Below are positions 45,966-56,600 of a DNA stretch of 64,000 nucleotides, one piece after another. The notes beneath the pieces were generated by a model. It did no database searches, had not been told where the DNA came from, and saw nothing but the letters and a program-made list of their open reading frames with translations. Made by a program: the position numbers and the translations under genes. Each line of letters opens with the position of its first letter. Position 1 is the stretch's first letter. Source of the DNA: Earliella scabrosa (taxonomy: Eukaryota > Basidiomycota > Agaricomycetes > Polyporales > Polyporaceae); contig JABYQQ010000001.1 of assembly GCA_022605405.1 (NCBI GenBank), positions 1,798,001-1,862,000 on the forward strand, written 5' to 3'.

Positions 45966-46697
45966 ATGGCCCTCAAGAGGAAGTTCTCTGCTGAGTTCGA
46001 TGACGTTGCTCCCACTGTAGGTCACACCGCATATAGTCGCGTCACGGCTCACGCGTCTGACGCTCGCGCTGCAGAACGGGAAGCAGCAGAAGCTCATCCC
46101 ATTCCCCACCAACTCGGACCTTGACTCCGACGTAGCTATGTCTGACGCCTCCATGTCTGACCTCGAGCCTCTCACCATCCCGACTCACCCCTTCCACATT
46201 CGCCTCCCGTCTGACGCCAGCTACGCGTCCTCCGCTACCTCCGATTCACCCCGCAACTCCCGTGAGTACCAGCGTGTCCTCCTGCAGCGCGTCTCGGTTT
46301 TGAACGCATGATCCCCGATGCTCAGCCTTTTATCCAGTCTTCGACCTGTACCCCTCCGACGCCGACAGCTACATGGGCATTTCCGCCCACGGCCTCCCCG
46401 ACCCCTCCGTCAGCGCTTCCCCGAAACCCGTCGGTCTCATCCAGCCAAAGGGCAACGGGTTCACTCACCATGGGTAGGTGTCAGTTCTTTGCTTGTTTGT
46501 TGACTTCCACAGGGGGATGTCAAGTTTTCCCCGCGCCTGTATGCGACAATGCTGATAGGCGCTTCCTCTTCTTCAGCCAAAACTGCACACAGATTCCGAA
46601 GCTTCGTATGGCGTGTTCCGCTGGACCCAACGGTCGTCGATCAATGTGGGCCCACTGCGAAGAATGCGGCGCAATCGAGATGGTCGACAGCGACTAA
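45966..46697 (+). CDS. Small hypothetical protein with a conserved Cys-containing tail
   Basis: Function unknown. Four exons: 45966-46016, 46075-46261, 46338-46473, 46577-46697 (495 nt, 164 aa). All introns are GT-AG and phase-consistent. The N-terminus is basic (MALKRKF). The centre is Ser/Asp/Pro-rich and probably disordered, with repeated MSDASMSD and SDADSYMG. The last 39 residues are compact: CTQIPKLRMAC, then GRRSMWAHCEECGAIEMV. The CxxC pair and upstream cysteines suggest a small metal-binding or interaction motif. I recall similar tails in other basidiomycete proteins but cannot name a family. Strong promoter-like CCAAT/TATA elements upstream suggest regulated expression. Confidence 0.75.
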
Positions 46698-48391
46698 TCG
46701 ACCAGCTTCGATTCAATCTCCTCGCCCTCGGCATTTGACATCAACATCCCCTTCCCCCTCACCGTCGACTCTCCTACGACCGACTCCGCCTCCGGCAAGT
46801 GTATGTGTTTCTCTGCTGTCTATTCTCTTTGCTTGTACATCATCTCTGGCGACACCTCAATATCATCTGTGCGACACCCTCCCCATCATGCTCTCTCGAC
46901 ACCCATACTCGACTCAACTCGCAACGTAAAATCGACGTCCGACATCGACCAGATCAATCCGCCTACCCCCTTTCCCTCGACACCCGCCGCCCACGCCCAA
47001 CCTCAAGCAAATCTCCACTGGTCTATCTCGTCGTCGCCCGTCTCGTCTTTGCTCTGTTTTATTCCTTTCGCATTCACCCTCCGCATATTGCTCTTGCTCA
47101 GGTTCCTATGTATTTATGCGCGTTGTCTCGGTGCTCGGACTATGCATCGCCTCCCCAGAAAACTCCATATGTTGTCTCTGCTCCCATCGCATACCGTACG
47201 CTAGATCTCCATTTGTGCTTCGTCCTGTATATTACCCCACGTCTTCTGCAATGCTGCTCTGCTCGAATATGTCGTGTGTGACTGCTGCTGTGAGACCTCG
47301 TGGAGTCGTGTCTTTCGTGGTACATGGTGGCTTGACTCAGGTTTTTATGTGCGAAGAGCGGGATGTGTTTAACGACTTGGTGACACTGACACGACGACCC
47401 GATACAGCGGGCGCTTGTCATCGGCCCGGCCCGGCAGCTCCCGCCCGTCGTCGAACGCATCGACAAACTCCCTGACAAGATCCTCGCCACGAGACACACC
47501 ACTGGGACGGAAGGACTTTATCTCGAGCGGGAGCTCCGGGAAGGCTAAGCGACGGCCAGTGTTTGTGGCCACGCTGGTCTCGCTCTTCCCGAGGTTGGCT
47601 GCGATGTAGACAACGACTTCGTTGTCGCGAACGCGAGGCTGTAGGATTCAGGCTCGCGATCCGTGCGCGCGCTGCCCGAGGAGCATACCTACTCATTTCC
47701 TCCCCATGGGCGATGGACCCGAACTGCAAACACGGCATCACGACGGTCTTGGACCTGCCAGTGTGCACGTTCGCGCGTACGTGACCTCGAACCCCCATAC
47801 TGCAGCCGGCTGAATACCGAGGTGAGTTGATTCCCTTCCTCCTCGTTCTCGAATTTCTTGAGGAACATCCGTTAGCGGCCACTTTTGCGCCTTCCTGGCC
47901 TCGTAGGCGCCTAGCCCTTCGTGACACCCCGTAGGAGTACATCAAGGGTGCATTAACGTTGTGGCATGGCGGAGTGCAGACCTGAACGCGGCGCCCTTAA
48001 CACGGTAGATCGAACTATTCAAGTTGGTCCTCGGGCGGCCCTCCTACGCCATCCTGATCCACGATAGACCACGGTGGCAATAGTTAGTAGCGATTGCCAA
48101 GGCCTGAGGTGAGATTCCCCTACTATGTCTTTGAGTCTGGTCTCACGAAGTCCAGAATTGGAACCTGACCCGCCGGTGCCTCCGGTCAAGCGATTGTGCG
48201 CGGTGAAAACATTGTACATTGGTTTGCCGGCCACGCCGGCTTTACAGTCTACTGCTTCTGTCAGTTACATGCGTATGCGAGTGTCGTGAGGTGTTCGTGA
48301 GCGGTGTGCGAGAGCCCTATATGTCTAAGTATCCTGAAAACACCTAAGACCCAAGAGACCCAAGAGCGAAGAGGAGCCGAGCACCAGTAGC
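46698..48391. other. Intergenic with one protein-like open segment
   Basis: 46.7-47.3 kb is probably 3' UTR of the preceding gene (AT-richer). A minus-strand candidate exon at 47369-47638 is listed separately. 47.8-48.39 kb shows nothing beyond the protease 3' flank. Confidence 0.4.
47369..47638 (-). CDS. Possible last exon of an unidentified gene
   Basis: An open segment of 89 codons ends in TAA. It begins after an acceptor-like CCTACAG and reads PRVRDNEVVVYIAANLG, then ATNTGRRLAFPELPLEI and DLVREFVDAFDDG. The sequence is amphipathic and non-repetitive, more protein-like than its surroundings. An upstream open stretch (minus, about 47700-47780, MPCLQFGSIAHGEEM) could be a preceding exon. 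However, no GT donor there matches the required phase 0. I cannot identify a family. It may be a decayed gene. Confidence 0.28.
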   Translation of the reverse strand, partial: PRVRDNEVVVYIAANLGKSETSVATNTGRRLAFPELPLEIKSFRPSGVSRGEDLVREFVDAFDDGRELPGRADDKRPLYRVVVSVSPSR

Positions 48392-50321
48392 TTAGTTCTG
48401 CGCGAGGGCATTGATCGTGCCGGACGCTGCAGAGCGCGCGACGTCAGCACAAGAAGGGAAGAGAAGGGAATCGGACTCGGGGGTACTCACGGATGCCGGT
48501 GAGGATGCCGTTGACAGCGAGCGCCTTGAGCTTGTCCGAGTACGCCGCGGGCGTGTCATTGCCGTCGCGGGTGATGAGCGACGCGATCAGGCCGGCGACG
48601 TGGGGAGTCGCCTGCACGACGGGAAAGGAAACGTGTCAGTGTCAGCCTTCAACAGCACGCCTTGGGCGCGGAGGCAGGACGTACCATCGAGGTACCAGAG
48701 ATGTTGTTGGTGGCCTGCAGGACATCAGACGGGCGCGTCAGGGTGAAGAGTGTCACAAGAACTGGAAGGTGCACAGGTACTCACGGTGGTGCTGCCCCTC
48801 CAGGCGCTGATGACGTTCTGGCCGGGCGCGAAGATGTCGACGACGGCGCCGTAGTTGGAGAACGAGGCGCGCGCGTCCGCGATCGTGCTCGCGCCGACGG
48901 TGATGACGGCGGGCGCACGCGCGGGGCTGTAGTTCGCGGCGTTCGTGTTAAAGTTGCCGGCGGCGACGGTGACGTGGATGCCCTGGTTGACGATCTGGAA
49001 GAGCACGCCGATATCAGCTCATTGGTGATGCATGCCGGCACGGGGATAGGAGACGCACAGCGGTGATGGCAGCGTCAAACGCTGAAGAGGCACCGCCGCT
49101 CAAGCTGAAGCTCGCGACGGAGGGGCGGCCGCTTGCTGCGACTTGGTCACTGACCCAGTCCAAGGCGGAGATGCTGGAAGCCACGAGATCTGTGTCAGCA
49201 GCTTACAACCACAGACCGCTATCAGCGATGGGAACGCACATGTCCGAGTAGAATCCTCCTCTGTTGAACGGGTGAGCGCCTGCGTATGGAGTTATCGTGA
49301 TAGTGCGAGACTTACCCAGAGTCATCGAGCACCTTGACGGCGATCAGGTTGGCCTTCTTTGCGACACCGTACTGGGTGCCTGCGGCGGTACCACTGTCGA
49401 GGGCATTGAGCGGGAGTCGCGACGTCTTTTTACACGAGTCTACTCACGCGCAGTGGGTTCCGTGACCGTGGCCATCGGCGGACTGAAGCACTGTATTAGT
49501 CTCCGATCCGAAACGGAGCTCAAGAACCACTGGTGACTTACAGGGTAGCCACCGAAAGTGGCGCCCCAGCGAGCACGCCCGCCAAAGTCAACCTGGTGGA
49601 GCTGCAGTCAGACCCACACATTCAGCCTGGTATGCGCAGGAGAAACTCACGTGGGCGGTGTTGATACCGGTGTCTGAAGCGACGTTGAGTTCGGGAGACT
49701 CCAGACCGAGCGTGCGAGCGAGGACTCACCGACGATGTAGATGTCGACGCCCTCACCCGCGGAGTCGTCGTAGGTGTAGCTGAACGTGAGCGCGCTCGTG
49801 TTCTGGTTGCTCAGCCTCGCGGGCTGGCTGAGACGCGCAAGACCCCAGGGGGCGTTGGTCCTGTGATGAGGTATACGACGATCAGTATCGCAGACAGCTT
49901 CGCCTCAGAACGAATACCTACTGGGTGACATCCGCGGCGATGCTCACGCGACCGTCTTCGGAAATGGCCTCGACGTCGGGGTTGGCACGGAGCGCGTTAA
50001 GAGCGTCGGTGTCGAATGTACCTGCGTCACGAGTCAGTGATCAATGGTCGGCGCAGCAGACGTGATGGCGGACGCACCAGCGAAGCCGTTGATGACGCCA
50101 GCCTTCCACTCGTTGTGAGTGATGCGGCTGGAGCCCTGCTTCTCGAGCCACTCGAGCTGCGCCTCCTTGGAAACGCCGCTCTTGAGCTTCACGATGTAGG
50201 ACGACGGCTTGACGGCACCGGAGACCCGCTCAATGCTCTTCAGCTGCACTGGAGCGGGTGCACCGAGGACGGGGGCCGCAAGAATCGCGAGCGCGGCGGA
50301 GACGACGGCGAAGAGCTGCAT
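48392..50321 (-). CDS. Secreted subtilisin-like serine protease (S8A, proteinase K type)
   Basis: Extracellular endopeptidase made as a preproprotein. Thirteen exons: 50321-50078, 50021-49922, 49860-49730, 49673-49651, 49592-49542, 49482-49448, 49393-49316, 49260-49240, 49173-49059, 48994-48785, 48714-48685, 48611-48491, 48426-48392 (1194 nt, 397 aa). Signal peptide at residues 1-20 ([12 protein letters not shown]). I9 propeptide at about 40-112 ([19 protein letters not shown]). The mature enzyme starts near [11 protein letters not shown] (residue 116). Catalytic Asp159 (DTGI), His190 (GHGTHCAGT), Ser345 (GTSMATPHVAG); oxyanion Asn280 (AAGN). It ends [10 protein letters not shown], as in this family. 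Several exons are only 21-35 nt long. A TATA box lies 85 nt upstream of the ATG. Confidence 0.96.
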
Positions 50322-50405
50322 GGTGGAGACCACGGAGCTGGGAGTTCGAGGGGAGACTGGTAAGAGCACCGGAAGCACTGGGGTTGGTCGGCGTTGCACC
50401 CAATC

Positions 50406-50413
50406 CTTTTATA
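50406..50413 (-). promoter_or_regulatory. TATA box of the protease gene
   Basis: TATAAAAG on the minus strand, 85-92 nt upstream of the ATG at 50321. Confidence 0.7.
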
Positions 50414-52347
50414 CCTCATGCTACCATGGTCGACCAGAAGACACCGCAGGCCAGCGCTGGGCGACCTATGTGCATGTTGGTCGCGAACGAAACATCGCAA
50501 CACCGGTATATGCTTGGCAAATACGTGGATATACAGCGAGATAACGAGAGCGTTGGGCGTGCTGCTGTCGTGCTGCCGCGTCTGGTGAGGTACTCCTGCT
50601 ACCTGCATGAACAGGCACAGGATACGGAAGCACGAACTTCGATGTGTGGATCGCGCCACGCGGGATTCGTTGGTAGTGGATCACAAGAGGTGAAAGGTGC
50701 TTCTGATAAGGTAGCTCCGTTTGCTTAACGGGGATTGCAACTTTGCCATGATCCTGATTTGGGTAACACCGTCCTTGTCAGTGCATCCGTGAGGTGCGAG
50801 CGTGGGACGGTGCGTCGAAGGAGCGATGTCCATCCTATGTTGTGTACTCCACGGGATCGGGCAGCTGCCGCAATAGAGAGAAAACCGCTCAACTAGATGC
50901 ACAGACAAATCAGTGTCATCTGCATTGGAACGACCATCATCTTTCCCAGAAACTCGCCACTCACCTCTAGGACCACGTCATGCGATCGCAGCGTCGTATC
51001 TTCTTCTAAGCGAATCGATGGCAGAAATCGAGTGCGGTCGTCAGGAACTCCCATGCAGGCTATGATTGCGAACAAGAAGCCTAGGCAGCGGGCATCCGTG
51101 AGACTTGCGGACGCGCAGGAGCTTCCGATGGGCCTACGAAGCGTTGAGAAGGCTCACCTGAGCACGCCGAGGATATACCTTTTGAACTCACATGGCCCTA
51201 TTGTGAATGAACACACTTAACAAACAAAGTCTCTCGTCAGTCGCGTTGTTGAACAAGTGGTAGCGGAACTGTCGCGCTCACTATCCATAAGTTATGGTCG
51301 GAGCAACAAGCCAAGTTTGACTTGAGCTTGGTCTAATCCATGTGAATGCTGTGTTGCCGGCGGCTCGGCAATCACCGAACAGCCTTAGCGCGGGCAGTCC
51401 TTCGGCGCCTGCCAAGGATTTGACTCGTGTCTCCTCCATTTTCGATGCCAGTGTCTATGTAGGAAGGTGATGGCTTCGCTCGCATACGATTCTGTTGTCT
51501 GGCGTCACGCATGCAGCAAGACAACATCAGTGCCTAGACACTGCCCAAGACGTCCCGCTCTCAGGAATCCCGATGCCGGTGCGTTCTCTCTGCCGTCCGA
51601 GTCGGACCCGAGACCCATATGGTGACACGGCGGCGTCGTAGTGAGACGCAATGATTGCGTCTGGTGACACTTTAGTGCGAAGGGAACAATAGAAGAAATA
51701 CCGCATGGGCAAGCTAGGATGATCCGGTGCTATCTCAAGGGACGTAAGTCAACAGTGCCCCGTCGAGCCGTAGCCGTCGCGGACGAGAATAGTCGTGCTA
51801 CAGGGGCAGAGTCCATGCTAAGGGGCCTACGTCGACACTCTTGGAGTGATGGGGTCTGTCACGAGTGTGCTTCTATGGATGAGGAGATACAGACTCGATT
51901 TGCTAACTCGTCGTTCCAGCTGTAGTCACTAACACCCATGTGATCTTCCCAGCCCTCTGCCGTGCAGTCAACATGTATCACTCACGGGTAACTGTATAAG
52001 TATACATTGTCCATGTGCCGCTGATATCTTCTATGCAACGTAGCACAACTCTATGCAAAGTAGCACAACTTTATGGCCACAGCATCGAGCCTAGACTGAT
52101 AAGAATGTGCGACTCCCAAGGATTCGCACTCCACGAGCGCGATTTCGGGCTTGCAAAGTTCTGGTGCGTCTCTCATCATTCATCCGGTCTAAAAAACGCT
52201 TTGAAACACCTACAAATTGCCTGTAATGTATGCTTCCGTGGTATGTGCGCTTACCGATACGTTTGGTACCAATTGATGCTCCTCGGGGCGGTTGACGTAC
52301 GGGTATAACTAGGCGGCTCCTCGCTGACAGCCAGGGCACTTCGTACC
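50414..52347. other. Intergenic, no gene
   Basis: Short frames only. A 20-bp tandem duplication lies at 52031-52070. The protease upstream region and the hydrolase upstream region share this interval. Confidence 0.5.
52031..52070. repeat. 20-bp tandem repeat, two copies
   Basis: CTATGCAACGTAGCACAACT is followed at once by CTATGCAAAGTAGCACAACT. One mismatch. Confidence 0.9.
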
Positions 52348-53604
52348 ATGACGAGCGTCACGGGTTTATTCGTTGTTCATGACTCTGGCGTACCTCAGGG
52401 AAGCGTCGACTACACGACGTTGGTCCTCCTGCACGGCTATGCTTGGCACAGCGGTGAATCTTTCTCCACATTCCACACAAAGGATGCCCTTTCATACTGA
52501 GCATCCTATACCACAGCGATCTTTGATCGTCTACTTCCCTACGCCGGGCTGTATAACACCCGGATCATCCTCGTCAACCGCCGCGACTATCCAGGGACAC
52601 TACCGTACACCGCAGGCGAACTTTCGCTCCTTCCCGAGTCACTTTCCCCTATCACGGACCCGGAGGAGCTGAAGCAGAACAAGACATCCATCACGCTCTT
52701 CATCAAACATCGCGGGCATGAGCTCTTGCGCTTCCTCACAGAGTTGATACAGACCCGAGGCATCCCTCGGGCCCAGCCTGGGGAGAACAAAGATGGCATC
52801 GTTGTCGCTGGATGGTCCCTTGGTGTCCTCTGGATGAATGCCATCCTTGCACATGCTGCCTCCTATTCACACTACGATGTCGATCTGAACGACTACCTTC
52901 GGCGCGTCATTCTCTATGGTACGTTGTATATCATCCAGCTCTGAGGACACCGAGCAAACCACTCCCCATCTAGACGGGCCGAACTGCTTTTTCAGTTTCC
53001 CCGCTCCAAACAACTCGTACAACCCCGTCCTCGACCCAGCAAACGATGTAGCCTCGCCCGTCGTCTCCGACTGGATCAGTGGGTTTTACTCGCACGGGAC
53101 CACGATCGACACGCTCGTTGAGCGCACGCCGGTAGATGACCCACCCCCGACAGTCCGTACGATGGGCCTCGACGACATCAGGAACTGCGTCTACATTCCC
53201 TCCGATGCGACCGGGAACTCAGACAAGCGGCTCTTGCTTGGCGGGCACTTTGCAGGAGTGTTTGCTGACCTGTGGAATGACGCGATCGCGATCGCCCCGG
53301 AGCCGTCGCATGCAAGGAAGGCGCTGCGCGACGTGGAGGTCCGTGTGGTATGGTGCGAGCGCTCGATATGGGAGACGGTCCTGGCGGGGTGGAACATCAA
53401 GACGGAGATGGAGGATGCGAGGTCGAAAGGCAGGACTGTGAGGAACGTGAGTGCGGTGTGTCTCCGGGGCGGGAATCACTTCGTGAGTGTCTATCTTTGG
53501 CTTGAAGGACGGACTCTCAGACAAGGCTCTACCAGGCACATTGGCATGACCCGGAGGGTACGTTGCGGGTCTTCCTGGCGCCCGCGGGTGAGTTGGAGGA
53601 GTGA
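52348..53604 (+). CDS. Alpha/beta-hydrolase fold protein
   Basis: Predicted serine hydrolase of unknown substrate. Four exons: 52348-52453, 52517-52918, 52974-53482, 53536-53604 (1086 nt, 361 aa), all phase-consistent GT-AG introns. LVLLHGYAWHS (residues 25-35) gives the HG oxyanion turn. RIILVNRRDYPG is the following strand. AGWSLGV carries the nucleophile elbow G-x-S-x-G with Ser136. VRVVWCERS probably precedes the acid residue. GGNHFAHWHDPEG near the C-terminus supplies the candidate catalytic His (338, 341 or 343). No signal peptide is evident, so it is probably cytosolic. Such single-domain hydrolases are abundant in agaricomycetes (AB hydrolase-1 type). Confidence 0.87.
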
Positions 53605-56600
53605 AATGGGAACTTGAGGTCCGATTATGACAAGTGTTCTCATGTTATGCAAGCCAATACTCGGTCGGTCCTTGATATACATTGAACATGCACGCACCGT
53701 GATCATCGGTATGACCGTATTCTGCGACTCCGTTGATCATCGCATTCCGGCCCACCGGCTACACTCAAGTTCACCCCAGCAGCCTGGACTGGACTGGAGC
53801 ACGTTCCGACTCCGACAGTAGCGTACTCTTACAAACAGCCATCCTTCCATCTGTGAGCGTACCTATTGTATCTGTCTCACTGTTGACTCGGTGATAACAT
53901 CATTCTCCGTCAACTTAGCGCTGTCATCGAGTAACGGCGAACGCACCCTGGCAGCTGGTCTTCAATGCTCAGTTCTCAGGCTACAAACTATTGCCTAAAA
54001 GCAATGGTGTGCCATTGACACCGAAGTTCAAATGACATCCCGTTCGATCGGAGCGCTGCACGCAATGGAAGATGCCGGCTATGCTGTAACCTGTGCGCTG
54101 GTTCCACCACGAGATGTCAGCCCGACACGAGTCTCTCCACGACGTACGACCACCCCTAGGGCCAATCCGAATCATCCACCAGGGCTGCTACATGCCGGCG
54201 ACCATTCAGTGAGAACACAGCATTGACATGCGGCAGGGAGCGTGTGTGACCGTTCAGTATTCGATCCTTACACGTTCCTGTTCATCTATAAGCGGGCAGC
54301 CCACGAGCACTCCCTCCAGAAACCCGATGCTATGATCGCCGAAGCTACTCAGTTTGCTCCCGCGAGCACCCAAGCTTGTCCTTGCGATGAATGCCGGGGG
54401 TGGTTGAGATCGCGCTAGGGCGATCGGTCGCCGGTCGCAGCTTCATCTGAGACCAACACGATTCTGTATTGCTGCAGTGCGGTCTGTCGATGACTCCGCG
54501 AGCATCGAGCCAGGGGAAGGTCAAGGTCAGGGCGGCCAAGTGTCTCGCGCCGAGGTCCGGCGGCCCGGGAGTAGCGGCCCGGCCTCTGGCTTGGTTGTTG
54601 AAGCGCCTTGAATGCTGAAAGCACAGGCCCTGGCTTGTTCTTGGACCTCCACTAGGCTTGTCTTGACTTGCGTTCTCCTCGTTCTCAACTTCCGAAGTCT
54701 TGGAGTCAACAAATAACCGCCTCCCACACCCTGGGCGATTTTAACACTTACCGCCATGACCTCCACAATCGGAGCGTCGAAGCTGCACACGCGTCCTAGA
54801 GCTGCTGGTGAGTTGTCCTCACGGAACGACTGTCGTGACATAATCGCTGTATGCGGCCTGCAATGTGTCTGTTGGCGACAGCTTCTTCTACACAATATGT
54901 GGGGAGCGACTAGCTGTGTGTCGACAGTCACATCAACCGCGCGGAGGAAGACATTGGTCGGGTACGTGCAATATGGGGCACAAACACTCTGGCGGCCCTT
55001 CCTGGGCAATGGGCTGAAAGGTGAAGATTCTTTTCGACCATACTACAGTTGTCACATTGTAGTCGCGACTACAATGCCCCGAGGCTCGTGTAGGCAGGAA
55101 CTGATATGTATTCTACTAATGTTACTTCTCGAAATCAGTAACCCTCCTGACACACACTCAACGGCGACCGAGTATCTTGAACTGCAAAGCGAGTCATCCA
55201 CAGTACCCTTGTAGTGAGTTCTGCGCCTCCTTACATGCATGCGGTCCGATCCAGTGACTATATGCGGCGTTCAACGTGATCTATGTGCCCATTACGGCGT
55301 GTCAGCCATACATTCTCGCAAGCATGACAACAATCGCGTATGGAGAAGTCGGAACGCCAACACATTCCAACTCTTCTTGGGCAGCGGGCCCCAATTCAAT
55401 TCATCAAACTGCCGATAGCGCCACAGCATTGCATATACATGATTCGCATCGGTGAGTCCTAGTACTCTTACCGAAATAAGCGTACATCGTGCAGCAACCC
55501 CCGTCCTGTCGCTTAGGACAACGGGCACATCATCCTCGAATCTAGGCGCACACACCCCGAAATGTTGCGCGTTGACAACAACGGTGCATTTCTCCATCGT
55601 TTTCTTCGTGTAAAATGACATAGGGCGACTACGATGTTGAAGAGAAGATCTCGCACGCCGAATCGATCATGCTCGCCACGATGTCCTATCGCAACTTCGC
55701 TGTACGTACTCGCGACCAACAAAACCCGTTTAACTCACGGTCAATCCGGATACTAAGGCATGCGGGATCTTCGTTGTCAGGTGTAGCCATAACTAAGTAT
55801 ACTAACCAGTACTCATCCCCAGCCTCAGGCATCGATGGACGGCATGCTTCTGTGTCCTCCGGTTCTCTTACCTACGCGATGAGTCAGTGACGTGAACCTG
55901 GCCAACTGCGGCCGGCGCGTCGTTCATGAAACAAGCTCGCGGCCTTCGGTGCCTGCTCCACAACGCCTTCCATGCACAGGAGGCAAGCTTCTCTCTCGGA
56001 GTTTTCCAACCCTCGCCGACCTCGACGCGGCGACCACATCGCACTGACACCTGAGTCATGAGCTGGATCATCACCGGTAGCAATACATTCGAACATTCCC
56101 CGCCGGTCGATGTCCGGAGCACCAGGGCCTTGGTGGTCCTTGCCGTGAAGTTGGCCGCTCGGCCGCATTCGGATCTTGCAATCTGGAAGCAGTCTTGGGC
56201 GCTCTCGGGAAGGGGCAGTGAAGACGGGAACTTGGAAGTGTGCGGGAGCGGAGGAGCGAGCGCGAGCTCCAGGTACCCGTATTCTGGCGTGGGAGACGTT
56301 CAGAAGGCGTGCGGGTCGCACATGCGAACGACCGGTGAGAAGAAGGCAACTTTGGCGGGGGCTCAGGACGGGCATCACTCCATTTCGTGAGTAATCACAG
56401 GCTTGTGTCGGGCTGTGGCAGACTTCGTCATGACGGACGAGTGCCGGTGAAGAAGGAGTGCGGTGAACGAAGAGGATCACCAGTCGGGCACGATTTTGTG
56501 AGTTGCTTTTGATTGTTTCTGCCGGTGACGGACGGCGGATCATGGCTATTGACGATGTTGACCTTCAAACTACCTTATCTATGCACGGGCTGCCTGGCGC

